From NCBI GenBank assembly GCA_003486385.1, contig DNFT01000071.1, positions 8,569 through 39,907 on the forward strand: DNA of 31,339 nucleotides. The letters are read 5' to 3'. Of this stretch, positions 15,415 to 23,141 are shown piece by piece (position 1 is the first letter of the stretch; each line of letters begins with the position of its first letter). The stretch comes from Eubacterium sp. (GTDB lineage Bacteria > Bacillota > Clostridia > Lachnospirales > Lachnospiraceae). The notes under the pieces were generated by a model. The model did no database searches and was not told where the DNA came from. It was given only the letters and a program-made list of their open reading frames with translations. The translations under genes were made by a program, and so were the position numbers.

Positions 15415-17607
15415 TTATTTTTCTATCTCAACAGATTTCTCCATTGAGAGCTTTTTAATGAGCTCAGCGGCTCTCTCGTCAACAATATACCATCCATAAT
15501 CACTCTGGGTGGTATTGCCCGTATACATCACACTATATTCTGTTCCATAATAGTGTATAGTCGGAACCTGCCTGTCCTCATAATACTGTACATATAAAAG
15601 CATTGCCCCCGGCTTTATATCTGATATGCCCACTTTTCTTACCGTAAGCATTCTGCCAAGCTCCGATATATATTCCATGCTCTTATCTGATGAAACAGTC
15701 ATAAAATCCTCATCATCATAAACATATCCGTGAGCACCTGTTTTCTCAAAGCTTCCATCAGGCAGAACCGTATACAAATTAAAATCTATCGAGCCATGCA
15801 GATATGCTCCGTCATCACACTGCTCATTTTCAGATCTGTTCTTTATCTCTTTTTCCAGCTTCACAAACCTCTCACAATCCACATTTCCATACTGCTCATT
15901 AAGTGCATTCATATACTCTACCAGAGTGAGCGGCATGTCAAAGCTGATATATGCTGTCGAATACATCCCTCCATCGCGGCTGCAGATGTCTATCTGAAAC
16001 AGGCTGTCATTGCTTCTCCTGTTATCTATAATATCAAACAGCTTTGATATTCCCTTTGTCTTAAGCTCGGCAATGAAGGTATTATATACATTTCTTCCGG
16101 CATTGCTGTCCGGTTCTATGAAACCGACAGAGTATTGGATATTCTTACTGTCAAAGACACTCTTTCCAAAATTGGATACAAAATCATTTTCATTAGTGAG
16201 TGCTCTCTGAAGCTGTACATATCTCGTTTCATTCACAATCACCTTTCTTGTTATGCTCCTGCCGTTCATATAATGGTATTCAACTACCATGCTTCCTGTA
16301 TAAAACTGGTTGTAAAATCCCTTTGCGCCTGTCTTGTTATACTTCCACAGACTTATCGTATCCTTCAGGCAGTCGCCTGCCACATCTTTAGCCGCAGCAG
16401 AATACAATTTTATATCATCCGTATCCTGCCAGAACACATTATCCTCAGGTCCATGAACAACAACATATTCCAGCTCTTTTCCATCCGGCGTCAGTGAAAT
16501 ATGATAGTCATACGAAGATCTGAGAGAAAAGTACAGCACAAAGCTTACCGCAAATACAGCCATAAGCCCCGGTATTGTTCTGTATATTTTCCGTATCCGC
16601 CTTGTTGTGATAATCTCATAGAGGAAATATGCAACAACTGCCGCGACATAAGACATTATAACAACGAATATATCCGAAGTGTCAATCCGCTCTCCTGACG
16701 TATGTGCGTTAAACATGACTGATACCGCTGCAAGCGATATCACTATTGCCGGAATCATTCTAAGAACCGATTGGAGCCATCTGTTGATTGAAGCCTGTGT
16801 AGCATTCTCGCTCCTTCTTCTTATGAAGCATACCGCACCTATACATATATAAATCAGACCCAGCAGCACAGAATACAACGAAGGAACCGGCGAACTGAAT
16901 ATTTCCATTCCGCTTATTCCGTAGAACCCCATAAAGCTTGTTATCAGCGAAAACGGAATATTGCTCTCATTTCCTATAAGTGCATTTGCCGATAGTACAA
17001 CAAACGGTGTTGATGCGCTGAACATCCTGCTGCAGGCAAATATTATTCCCCTCGGAACAAAAAGAATCAAAAGTGCAGTGATAACATTTGTAAGGTATGT
17101 GCCTGTCAATGTCATCGCAAGCACTGTCACCGCCATTGTCAGCACACAGCCCGATATGGCACTTACAATGGTTAAAGCTATATTTTTACAATCAAGTGCA
17201 AAGCTGTCTGAAACACACGCAACAGCCACTGTCACAAGACTTCCTGAGCAAATGATAATAATACACCATATAATAACCGCCGACAGGAAGCTTATATAAA
17301 TGCAGATTCTCGAATACGGCAGCGAATGATAGAAGTCGCTGGCTCTTCTTTTGTTCATGAACCCGAACAGCATCATGACCATTAACGGCACAAATGCATA
17401 CATAACAAGCATAATATACGGATTCATCTCAAAAAAGCTGTACGACCCCGGAATCCTTCCGTTCTCCCTTAGCTCAAACAGCTGTACAATGGCAGAGAAG
17501 AAGGCCGCCCCCACAAGCAGCAGTGTTCCTATTATTCCCGGAAGCTTTATCTGCCGCATCGCCTCATTCACCAGATGTCCGCTGTATATCTTCTTATCAT
17601 GCTTCAT
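15415..17607 (-). CDS. ABC transporter permease with large C-terminal soluble domain (DUF6449-like)
   Basis: A membrane protein of 730 residues. The N-terminal half has about nine hydrophobic segments between residues 25 and 370. The motif N-K-R-R-A-S-D-F-Y-H-S-L-P after the second span is characteristic of permeases encoded beside YtrA-type repressors. From about residue 375 onward the protein is soluble and rich in Tyr and Asp, lying on one side of the membrane. This matches what I recall of DUF6449. The start overlaps the ATPase stop by 4 bases (ATGA), and GGAGG lies ahead. With the ATPase and GntR repressor it forms a three-gene unit. Related Bacillus operons respond to cell-wall antibiotics. 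The cargo here is unknown. Confidence 0.85.
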   Translation of the reverse strand: MKHDKKIYSGHLVNEAMRQIKLPGIIGTLLLVGAAFFSAIVQLFELRENGRIPGSYSFFEMNPYIMLVMYAFVPLMVMMLFGFMNKRRASDFYHSLPYSRICIYISFLSAVIIWCIIIICSGSLVTVAVACVSDSFALDCKNIALTIVSAISGCVLTMAVTVLAMTLTGTYLTNVITALLILFVPRGIIFACSRMFSASTPFVVLSANALIGNESNIPFSLITSFMGFYGISGMEIFSSPVPSLYSVLLGLIYICIGAVCFIRRRSENATQASINRWLQSVLRMIPAIVISLAAVSVMFNAHTSGERIDTSDIFVVIMSYVAAVVAYFLYEIITTRRIRKIYRTIPGLMAVFAVSFVLYFSLRSSYDYHISLTPDGKELEYVVVHGPEDNVFWQDTDDIKLYSAAAKDVAGDCLKDTISLWKYNKTGAKGFYNQFYTGSMVVEYHYMNGRSITRKVIVNETRYVQLQRALTNENDFVSNFGKSVFDSKNIQYSVGFIEPDSNAGRNVYNTFIAELKTKGISKLFDIIDNRRSNDSLFQIDICSRDGGMYSTAYISFDMPLTLVEYMNALNEQYGNVDCERFVKLEKEIKNRSENEQCDDGAYLHGSIDFNLYTVLPDGSFEKTGAHGYVYDDEDFMTVSSDKSMEYISELGRMLTVRKVGISDIKPGAMLLYVQYYEDRQVPTIHYYGTEYSVMYTGNTTQSDYGWYIVDERAAELIKKLSMEKSVEIEK

Positions 17608-18521
17608 CCCTGCTCCACCTCCTTATCAAACATTGCCGAAAAATCATAGCCTAATGCTTCAACCTCATAGGTGAACACTTCCTCAAGCGTAAGCGGAAGA
17701 ATATCAAGTATTACCGGATGAAGTGCGTTAAAACGCGCTATAATCTCTTCCCTGTCTCCACGCACAATTATATTGGAAACAGACCCCCGCTTGGCAAAAT
17801 GCAGTATGTTAATCCCCTCAAATCTGCCCCTGTCATACTCATCAAGAAACGCTGTCTGAACCTTGAACATGTTAGTCTTAAGGTCGATAAGCTCACTCTC
17901 AAGCACCAGACCTCCCTTATGCAGGAGTGCAAGCTGGTCACAGGTATCCTCAAGCTCCCTCAGGGAGTGTGAGGTAATGACCGCCACCGCATGCCTGTCC
18001 TCAACCTCCTGACATATTATCGCCTTTATAAGATTTCTCATAACCGGGTCAAGTCCGTCAAAGGTCTCATCAAAAAACATATATTTCGGGCAGCACGAAA
18101 GTGCAAGCATGATTGCCGCCTGCCTTTTCATTCCCTTCGAGAATGTTGCAATATTCTTCTTTCTGTCAAGCCGCAGGTTCTCTGCAAGCCCTGTAAACTT
18201 CTTCATGTCAAATCCCGGATATACTGCGGCATACAGCTTAGCCATACGGTTCAGGTTAGCTCCCGGAAGAAAATATAACTCATCCGGCACATACACTATA
18301 TCCTTCTTAATGATGGGATTCTCATACACCGGCATGCCGTCATATGTAAGTCCCCCGGCATCCTGCCTGTAGACACCTGTCATTATACGCAGCAGTGTCG
18401 ACTTTCCGGCACCGTTTGTTCCCACAAGCCCATATATACATCCATCAGGGATTACACAGCTGATATCATTAAGTGCGCAAAAGCCGTCGAAGCTCTTGCT
18501 TACATTCTTCGCCTCAATCAT
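17604..18521 (-). CDS. ABC transporter ATP-binding protein (YtrB-like)
   Basis: An ABC ATPase of 305 residues that energises the following permease. Walker A is G-T-N-G-A-G-K-S-T. The signature loop is F-S-K-G-M-K-R-Q, with Lys in place of the second Gly as often seen in this export subfamily. Walker B is Y-M-F-F-D-E-T-F-D-G-L-D-P, and the H-loop is T-S-H-S-L-R-E-L-E. An extra C-terminal region of about 85 residues follows the nucleotide-binding domain. The gene overlaps both neighbours by 4 bases (ATGA), the sign of a tightly coupled operon. It is intact, in contrast to the degenerate ABC protein near the right end of the window. Confidence 0.93.
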   Translation of the reverse strand: MIEAKNVSKSFDGFCALNDISCVIPDGCIYGLVGTNGAGKSTLLRIMTGVYRQDAGGLTYDGMPVYENPIIKKDIVYVPDELYFLPGANLNRMAKLYAAVYPGFDMKKFTGLAENLRLDRKKNIATFSKGMKRQAAIMLALSCCPKYMFFDETFDGLDPVMRNLIKAIICQEVEDRHAVAVITSHSLRELEDTCDQLALLHKGGLVLESELIDLKTNMFKVQTAFLDEYDRGRFEGINILHFAKRGSVSNIIVRGDREEIIARFNALHPVILDILPLTLEEVFTYEVEALGYDFSAMFDKEVEQG

Positions 18522-18898
18522 GACTTATCCCCCATTTCATCGTAAATCTCGTCTATATATTCATGCAATTCAGTGCGCGATATTCCGGCAAGCGCAAAAT
18601 CCTTAATCTGATCCTTAATGTCACTGAAGGCAGAGCGTCTTGACACCTCAAGTGCCTTAAGTGCCTTATCCGCGACAAAATTCCCCCTGCCATTCACCGA
18701 AAAGATTATACCTCTCCTGTCAAGCTCAGTGAATGCCTTCTGTATGGTATTCGGATTGATTGACAGTTCAGCAGAAAGCTGTCTCACACTCGGCAGCTTG
18801 TCCCCTTCCTTCAGAACACCGAGCAATATGAACTTTTCAGTCTGGCGTATAAGCTGTTCATATACAGGGATACGCGACATAATATCAATCTGAAACAT
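18518..18898 (-). CDS. GntR-family repressor of the YtrA type
   Basis: A regulator of 126 residues. The winged helix-turn-helix covers residues 8-75 (I-P-V-Y-E-Q-L near the start, K-L-P-S-V-R-Q-L-S, then N-P-N-T-I-Q-K-A-F-T-E-L). It is followed by a short helical dimerisation tail of about 50 residues and no large ligand domain, which defines the YtrA subfamily. The ATG with AGGAG ahead is chosen over the longer open frame. It is the first gene of a GntR-ATPase-permease operon and very likely represses its own promoter. A dyad resembling the known YtrA operator lies at the predicted transcription start. The inducer is probably membrane or cell-wall stress, by analogy with Bacillus. Confidence 0.92.
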   Translation of the reverse strand: MFQIDIMSRIPVYEQLIRQTEKFILLGVLKEGDKLPSVRQLSAELSINPNTIQKAFTELDRRGIIFSVNGRGNFVADKALKALEVSRRSAFSDIKDQIKDFALAGISRTELHEYIDEIYDEMGDKS

Positions 18899-18980
18899 AA
18901 AAACTCCTCTCGTTGTTAACTCAGTCAATAATCCAAAAACATAACAGCGCTTTGTTTTACACGCATCCATTAATTAAAAT

Positions 18981-19007
18981 ACGCAACTGCAGATTGTACA
19001 GTTGCGT
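18981..19007 (-). repeat. Perfect 9-bp inverted repeat in the GntR operon leader
   Basis: ACGCAACTG and its exact complement CAGTTGCGT are separated by 9 bases. On the minus strand the hairpin would lie about 25 bases into the predicted leader and is followed by ATTTTAATT, a weak T-rich tract. It shares bases with the right half of the operator-like dyad. It could be a second operator, an attenuator, or a weak terminator for transcripts coming from the SulP gene. Confidence 0.55.
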
Positions 19008-19027
19008 ACTATGCATAATGGTACACT
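19003..19027 (-). promoter_or_regulatory. YtrA-type operator-like dyad
   Basis: On the minus strand AGTGTA is followed after exactly 13 bases by TACGCA. The Bacillus YtrA operator, as I recall it, is AGTGTA-13 bp-TACACT, so one arm is exact and the other matches 4 of 6. It begins a few bases downstream of the -10 box, a position that suits repression. The regulator is encoded about 100 bases downstream. Confidence 0.55.
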
Positions 19028-19035
19028 TCATACAA

Positions 19036-19065
19036 ATTATATATCGTATGCAAAGCGTCTGTCAA
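19036..19065 (-). promoter_or_regulatory. Strong sigma-A-type promoter of the GntR-ABC operon
   Basis: Consensus TTGACA (19060-19065) and consensus TATAAT (19036-19041) are separated by 18 bases on the minus strand. The leader to the GntR start codon is roughly 130 bases. The operator-like dyad lies immediately downstream, which suggests a strong promoter held down by the encoded repressor. Confidence 0.75.
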
Positions 19066-19094
19066 GCAAATATATTTTGTTTCGTAAATATCCT

Positions 19095-20747
19095 TTATCG
19101 ATTTTTAATAAACTCTTCACTCTCTGCGAGCGCATCATCTATATTGGCACAGAAGGCTTCTTCACCAAGCTCCTCAAATATACCTGATTTCATAAATATC
19201 TTCATCGGCTGCTCATTTACATGTGAGAATATAACCTTGGTTCCATTCTTTTTACATCTGGCTATTATCTTCTCAATAGCCTGTATTCCTGTGGCATCAA
19301 TAGCCGGGACACTTCTCATTCTGATAATAAGCACCTTGGTTGATTTGTCAAAAAGAACATTTCCGAATTTCTCTGTCGCCGCAAAAAACATCGGACCTGT
19401 AATCTCAAATACCTGGACACCCTTTGGAACATTCTTGAAATGGAGGTTATCCGCATTATCAGCAGTCCTGTTCTCCTCATCAAGATATACCCATCCGTGT
19501 ACATCCGTAACCTCGGACATTCTCTTCATAAAAAGTACACATGCAAGTGCAAGGCCAACACCTATGGCAACAACAAGATCGAACACAACCGTAAATACGA
19601 ATGTGACAATGAGCACAATATTATCACTCTTTGGTGATGTTTTTATAAGGTGCGCGAAGGTTCTCCAGCCACTCATGTTGTACGCAACCATGAAAAGTAT
19701 TGCAGCGATAGCCGGCATAGGAATAAGCTTTGCAAGCGGCATAAGCGAAACAAGTATAAGTAAAAGTACAACGGCGTGAACCATACCTGCTATAGGCGTA
19801 CGTCCACCGTTCTTTATGTTAGCTGCTGTTCTTGCTATAGCTCCCGTAGCAGGAATACCTCCAAATAAAGCTGACGCAATGTTTCCTGCACCCTGCGCTA
19901 CAAGCTCCATATTGGAATTGTGCCTGCTTCCTATCATACCATCTGCGACAACACATGAAAGAAGCGACTCAATGGCTGCGAGAATCGCTATCGTGAACGC
20001 ATCGGAAGCCACAGCAGACATCTTTTCAAACGAAAATACCGGAAGCGAAAACTTAGGAGGTGCCGATGATATGTCATATAAATCTCCTATCGTCTTAACA
20101 TCCATCTTCAAAAGTGCAACCATGGCTGCCCCGACAACCACGGCAATAAGTGAAGCCGGAATCTTTTCAAGCTTCTTCGGCCATAATATAAGTATCAAAA
20201 GACATACCATACCCACAACCAGAGCCTGCCAGTTAAATGTACCTATACATCTGAACACCTCAAGGAGCTTGTCCATCGTCTCAATAGGTGAATTTACAAA
20301 TGTAAGTCCAAGAAAATCCTTAATCTGTCCGATTGCTATAGTCACTGCAATACCCAGTGTAAAACCTGTAGTAATCGTGAATGGAATAAATTTTATGAGC
20401 GCCCCGAGCTTAAATACACCCATAAGAATCAAAATTATACCTGCGAGTATAGTCGCAAGAACAAGTCCGTCCATTCCGTTTCTTGCCACAATTCCTGCAA
20501 CTATCGAAGCAAATGCAGCAGTAGGTCCGGCAATCTGAACGCGGCTTCCGCCAAGAAGTGAAATTACAAAGCCTGCAACTATTGCGGTGTAAAGTCCCTG
20601 CTCCGGTCCCACACCTGACGCAAGCGCCAGCGCGATTGACAGCGGCAGTGCAATGATTGCAACTATAATACCGGAGACCACATCCTTGGTAAACTGTGAA
20701 AAGCTGTAGTTTTTCATACAAGTTATCAGCTTTGGTTTGAGATACAT
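19095..20747 (-). CDS. SulP-family anion transporter with STAS domain
   Basis: A membrane protein of 550 residues. The N-terminal 400 residues hold 10-14 spans and the SulP hallmarks: D-V-V-S-G-I-I-V-A-I-I-A-L-P in the first span, G-P-E-Q-G-L-Y-T, G-P-T-A-A-F and G-G-I-P-A-T-G-A-I-A-R-T-A-A-N. The last 120 residues form a STAS domain with V-P-A-I-D-A-T-G-I-Q-A-I-E. SulP proteins move sulfate, bicarbonate, fumarate and other anions, and the substrate cannot be told from sequence. Sulfate would fit the nearby cysteine genes but that is only a guess. It follows tRNA-Thr and its terminator, has a GAGGAG site, and lacks a clear promoter or terminator of its own. Confidence 0.92.
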   Translation of the reverse strand: MYLKPKLITCMKNYSFSQFTKDVVSGIIVAIIALPLSIALALASGVGPEQGLYTAIVAGFVISLLGGSRVQIAGPTAAFASIVAGIVARNGMDGLVLATILAGIILILMGVFKLGALIKFIPFTITTGFTLGIAVTIAIGQIKDFLGLTFVNSPIETMDKLLEVFRCIGTFNWQALVVGMVCLLILILWPKKLEKIPASLIAVVVGAAMVALLKMDVKTIGDLYDISSAPPKFSLPVFSFEKMSAVASDAFTIAILAAIESLLSCVVADGMIGSRHNSNMELVAQGAGNIASALFGGIPATGAIARTAANIKNGGRTPIAGMVHAVVLLLILVSLMPLAKLIPMPAIAAILFMVAYNMSGWRTFAHLIKTSPKSDNIVLIVTFVFTVVFDLVVAIGVGLALACVLFMKRMSEVTDVHGWVYLDEENRTADNADNLHFKNVPKGVQVFEITGPMFFAATEKFGNVLFDKSTKVLIIRMRSVPAIDATGIQAIEKIIARCKKNGTKVIFSHVNEQPMKIFMKSGIFEELGEEAFCANIDDALAESEEFIKNR

Positions 20748-20806
20748 TTTCTTTTTCTCCTCATATTTATTTTTTAATCAGGCAGCATAATGTTACCCAC
20801 ACACAG

Positions 20807-20836
20807 AAAAAAAGGGTATAGCACCTGGCTATACCC
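20807..20836 (-). terminator. Rho-independent terminator of tRNA-Thr
   Basis: A perfect 9-bp stem (GGGTATAGC / GCTATACCC, loop of 5) is followed on the minus strand by seven T. The flanks (ACACAGA / TCTGTGT) can extend the pairing. It lies 14 bases past the 3' end of the tRNA gene. Confidence 0.9.
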
Positions 20837-20849
20837 TCTTTCTGTGTAA

Positions 20850-20921
20850 GCTACTAACGGGAATCGAACCCGTGACCTCCGCCTTACCAAGGCGACGCTC
20901 TACCGACTGAGCCATAGTAGC
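20850..20921 (-). tRNA. tRNA-Thr (anticodon GGT)
   Basis: This is a complete cloverleaf. The 7-bp acceptor stem GCTACTA/TAGTAGC closes the molecule and a D-arm contains C-T-C-A-G-T-C-G-G-T-A-G-A-G. The anticodon loop is TTGGTAA, giving anticodon GGT, and the T-arm has GGTTCGATTCC. CCA is not encoded. It has its own promoter and terminator, so it is a single-gene unit between sigH and the SulP gene. Confidence 0.95.
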
Positions 20922-20962
20922 AACATGAACGGGCAGATGTATCTTACATCACCCGAGTCCTT

Positions 20963-20991
20963 ATCTTATCAAATTATAATCACTTTGTCAA
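20963..20991 (-). promoter_or_regulatory. Promoter of tRNA-Thr
   Basis: Consensus TTGACA (20986-20991) and TAAGAT (20963-20968) are separated by 17 bases on the minus strand, about 40 bases upstream of the tRNA. Between promoter and tRNA is a hairpin, CGGG-t-GATGTA-aga-TACATC-tg-CCCG (20930-20955), which would be in the removed 5' leader. Confidence 0.75.
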
Positions 20992-21019
20992 GAAATAATT
21001 TTAAAATACTTGACATATA

Positions 21020-21625
21020 TTATTTTCTCATCTTAAGGCGAATCCTCTGAATTGCATTATCCACGGACTTCTCTGTTTTTCCGATAAGCTTGGCAATCTC
21101 TGAATAACTCATTCCCTCCATATAGTATGACAGTATTTCCTTCTCAAGTGCGCTCAGCTTGCCAAGAAGGCGGTTTATCGTAAGCTTTTCCTGCTCTTCA
21201 TTTAGAATGATTGCTTCAGGGTTGATATTTTCCGTATCGGGGAGGACATCAGACAAGGACGCCTCCTCTCCTGTCTCATCCGTTATGCTGCTGTATATTG
21301 ACACATATCCGTTAAGTGGCGCATTCTTCTGTCTGCCATCGGCAGACACCGCAGAAATCAGCTTGTTATTTATACATATTGCCGCATAAGTCATAAATGA
21401 CGATGCCATGCTCTCATCGTAATGCCCTATAGCATTATACAGTCCTATCATGCCCTCCTGAATAAGGTCATCGCTGTCACCCCCGACAAGGAAATACGCC
21501 CTTGCCTTTGAACGGACAAAATCCTTATATTTTTTCAGAAGAAAATCCTCAGCCTTCTCATCACCATCCCTTGCCATCCTGACTAACAGCTCATCTGAAT
21601 ATTCCTTATAATCCTTTTTTTCCAT
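21020..21625 (-). CDS. sigH: SigH-type RNA polymerase sigma factor
   Basis: A sigma-70-family factor of 201 residues. Region 2 includes D-S-D-D-L-I-Q-E-G-M-I-G-L-Y-N-A-I, the core-binding and -10 recognition helices. Region 4 ends with S-Y-S-E-I-A-K-L-I-G-K-T-E-K-S-V-D-N-A. Sequence, length and position after rlmB match SigH, which in Bacillus starts the sporulation and transition-state programme. In non-spore-forming Lachnospiraceae it may serve stationary-phase or competence-like genes. It starts 35 bases after rlmB with GAGGT as ribosome site, so it is probably co-transcribed. The yacP gene often found between them is absent. Confidence 0.92.
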   Translation of the reverse strand: MEKKDYKEYSDELLVRMARDGDEKAEDFLLKKYKDFVRSKARAYFLVGGDSDDLIQEGMIGLYNAIGHYDESMASSFMTYAAICINNKLISAVSADGRQKNAPLNGYVSIYSSITDETGEEASLSDVLPDTENINPEAIILNEEQEKLTINRLLGKLSALEKEILSYYMEGMSYSEIAKLIGKTEKSVDNAIQRIRLKMRK

Positions 21626-21660
21626 CTGACAGACCTCACTTCACAGATTATGCTAAAAGG

Positions 21661-22407
21661 TTATTTGCCCATCATTCTCTGACGCACGATTTCATAGGAA
21701 AGCACACCCGCTGCAACGGAAGCATTGAGTGAATCTATGTCTCCTTTCATCGGAATTGAGGTAATGAAATCACATTTTTCCTTTATAAGGCGGCTTACAC
21801 CTTCACCCTCATTGCCGATGACAAGTCCGATAGATCCTGTGAGATTCTGTCTGTACATGAGTTCGCCTCCCATGTCTGCGCAGACAAACCACATTCCTTC
21901 TTTTTTAAGCTCGTCAATCGTGGAAGCAAGGTTCGTAACCTTTGCGACAGGTGTATAGTTAATCGCACCCGCACTTGTCTTTGCAACAACGGCGGTAAGC
22001 CCTACAGCGCGTCGCTTAGGTATAATTACACCATGTGCACCTGCAAGATTTGCCGTTCTTATAATAGCCCCAAGATTATGCGGATCCTCTATTCCATCAA
22101 GTAAAAGAATAAAAGGAGGTTCTCCTTTTTCTCTGGCTGCTTCTAAAATATCGGAAACCTCCGCATACTCATAAGCCGCCGCCTTGGCGATTGCTCCCTG
22201 ATGATGACCTGTCTGGCTCATCTCATCAAGTCTTTCCTTTGTGACAAAATTTATAATCGTATCACCTTTTTTAGCCTCACGCACTATAGTCTTGATTGGT
22301 CCATCCTGACAGCCGTCAAGCACGTAAAGCTTATCTATCGTCTTTCCCGAGCGGAATGCCTCTATTACGGCATTGCGCCCCTCTATTGTGTACTCTTCGT
22401 ATCTCAT
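21661..22407 (-). CDS. rlmB: 23S rRNA (guanosine-2'-O)-methyltransferase RlmB
   Basis: A SPOUT-class RNA methyltransferase of 248 residues that modifies a guanosine in domain V of 23S rRNA (G2251 in E. coli numbering). An N-terminal substrate-binding domain begins I-E-G-R-N-A-V-I-E-A. The knotted catalytic domain carries motif 1 (D-P-H-N-L-G-A-I-I-R-T-A), motif 2 (I-G-N-E-G-E-G-V-S-R-L) and motif 3 (I-P-M-K-G-D-I-D-S-L-N-A-S-V-A-A). The ATG with GGAG seven bases ahead is chosen, since the longer frame lacks a ribosome site. It lies between the inverted-repeat element and sigH. The element separates it from mrnC, with which it is usually close. Confidence 0.95.
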   Translation of the reverse strand: MRYEEYTIEGRNAVIEAFRSGKTIDKLYVLDGCQDGPIKTIVREAKKGDTIINFVTKERLDEMSQTGHHQGAIAKAAAYEYAEVSDILEAAREKGEPPFILLLDGIEDPHNLGAIIRTANLAGAHGVIIPKRRAVGLTAVVAKTSAGAINYTPVAKVTNLASTIDELKKEGMWFVCADMGGELMYRQNLTGSIGLVIGNEGEGVSRLIKEKCDFITSIPMKGDIDSLNASVAAGVLSYEIVRQRMMGK

Positions 22408-22442
22408 TGTGTGGCTCCTTTCATTCTCAATGTATACACCAC

Positions 22443-22667
22443 GGTAATTGCACAACTTAGTGTATATCTTCCATACGTTGAGTAATCTTCTAGTACACTT
22501 CCAGACACGTTCGCACTCCTTGAAAGCCGTAGCGGTACTAAGCGGCTAAAATACAGCCGCTAAGAACATTAGTTCGCGTAGCGAACTATTATGGCGTTCA
22601 AAAGGTCTGGAAGTGTACTAGAAGATTACTCAACTGTTCAGTTTCAATCAGCAGTTGTGCAATTACC
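22443..22667. repeat. 225-bp nested inverted-repeat element (possible MITE or structured RNA)
   Basis: Two sets of perfect inverted repeats are nested. The outer 15-bp arms are 22443-22457 and 22653-22667. The inner 30-bp arms are 22477-22506 and 22605-22634. Unmatched spacers of 19 and 18 bases separate outer from inner arms on the two sides. Inside are two further hairpins, AGCGGCT-N7-AGCCGCT (22541-22561) and AGTTCGC-gta-GCGAACT (22571-22587), plus an imperfect pairing next to the inner arms. No open frame or transposase is present and I see no clear target duplication. It occupies almost the whole gap between mrnC and rlmB. A non-autonomous mobile element or a structured intercistronic RNA both fit. 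Confidence 0.85.
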
Positions 22668-22712
22668 TAGCTATGACGTACATATTTATCAAGTAATTGT
22701 TTTACCAAATAA

Positions 22713-23141
22713 TTATCTCATCAATTCCAACTTGTCGAATGCAAGCTTGATTATCTCCAGTGCGCGGCGGCTCTCTCCTCTGAGGTAGAGCCAGCCCATG
22801 AGGGCTTCAAAGCCGGTTGCCCTGCGGTAGTCGCTAACCGTGGCATTCTTTGCTGTGGAAAAGGACTTGGCATTGCGGCCTCTTTTGTATACCGCAAGCT
22901 CATCCTCGGTGAGGAGTTCATTTTCCACAAGCATAGATATCATCTTAGACTGCGTAGGTGCCTTGGCAAGGTCACTCGCCTTTTTGTTGAGCTTGTTGAC
23001 AGGTGCGTTGCCCTTATTTACAAGCAGTGTTCTTATGGTCAGCTCATACACACAGTCACCGATATAGGCAAGTGTAAGCGGTGAATAGCTGTCCGCATCC
23101 ACATCCTTTAGTTCAAATACTTCACGGATTATTTTGTCCAT
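22713..23141 (-). CDS. mrnC: Mini-ribonuclease 3
   Basis: A compact RNase III-family nuclease of 142 residues without the double-stranded RNA-binding domain. In Bacillus it trims 23S rRNA precursor ends. The catalytic segment L-A-Y-I-G-D-C-V-Y-E-L carries the metal-binding Asp and Glu. Further on is R-G-R-N-A-K-S, then S-D-Y-R-R-A-T-G-F-E-A-L-M-G-W-L-Y-L, the second acidic cluster. The ATG overlaps the cysS stop by one base and GGAGAAGG precedes it. A GTG five codons earlier is less likely. Its place right after cysS is standard in Firmicutes. What follows, an inverted-repeat element instead of the next gene, is not. Confidence 0.95.
   Translation of the reverse strand: MDKIIREVFELKDVDADSYSPLTLAYIGDCVYELTIRTLLVNKGNAPVNKLNKKASDLAKAPTQSKMISMLVENELLTEDELAVYKRGRNAKSFSTAKNATVSDYRRATGFEALMGWLYLRGESRRALEIIKLAFDKLELMR

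Noticed and set aside
14652..15458. A 268-codon plus-strand open frame
   Set aside because: It is antisense to sufC, whose Walker and signature motifs are unmistakable. The plus frame has no recognisable domain.
18981..19007. Inverted repeat as a firm terminator of the SulP gene
   Set aside because: A consensus promoter lies between the SulP stop and the repeat and the T-tract is weak, so it is kept only as a leader repeat of uncertain role.
19816..20538. A 240-codon plus-strand open frame
   Set aside because: It is antisense to the SulP transporter gene and gives a low-complexity product without motifs.
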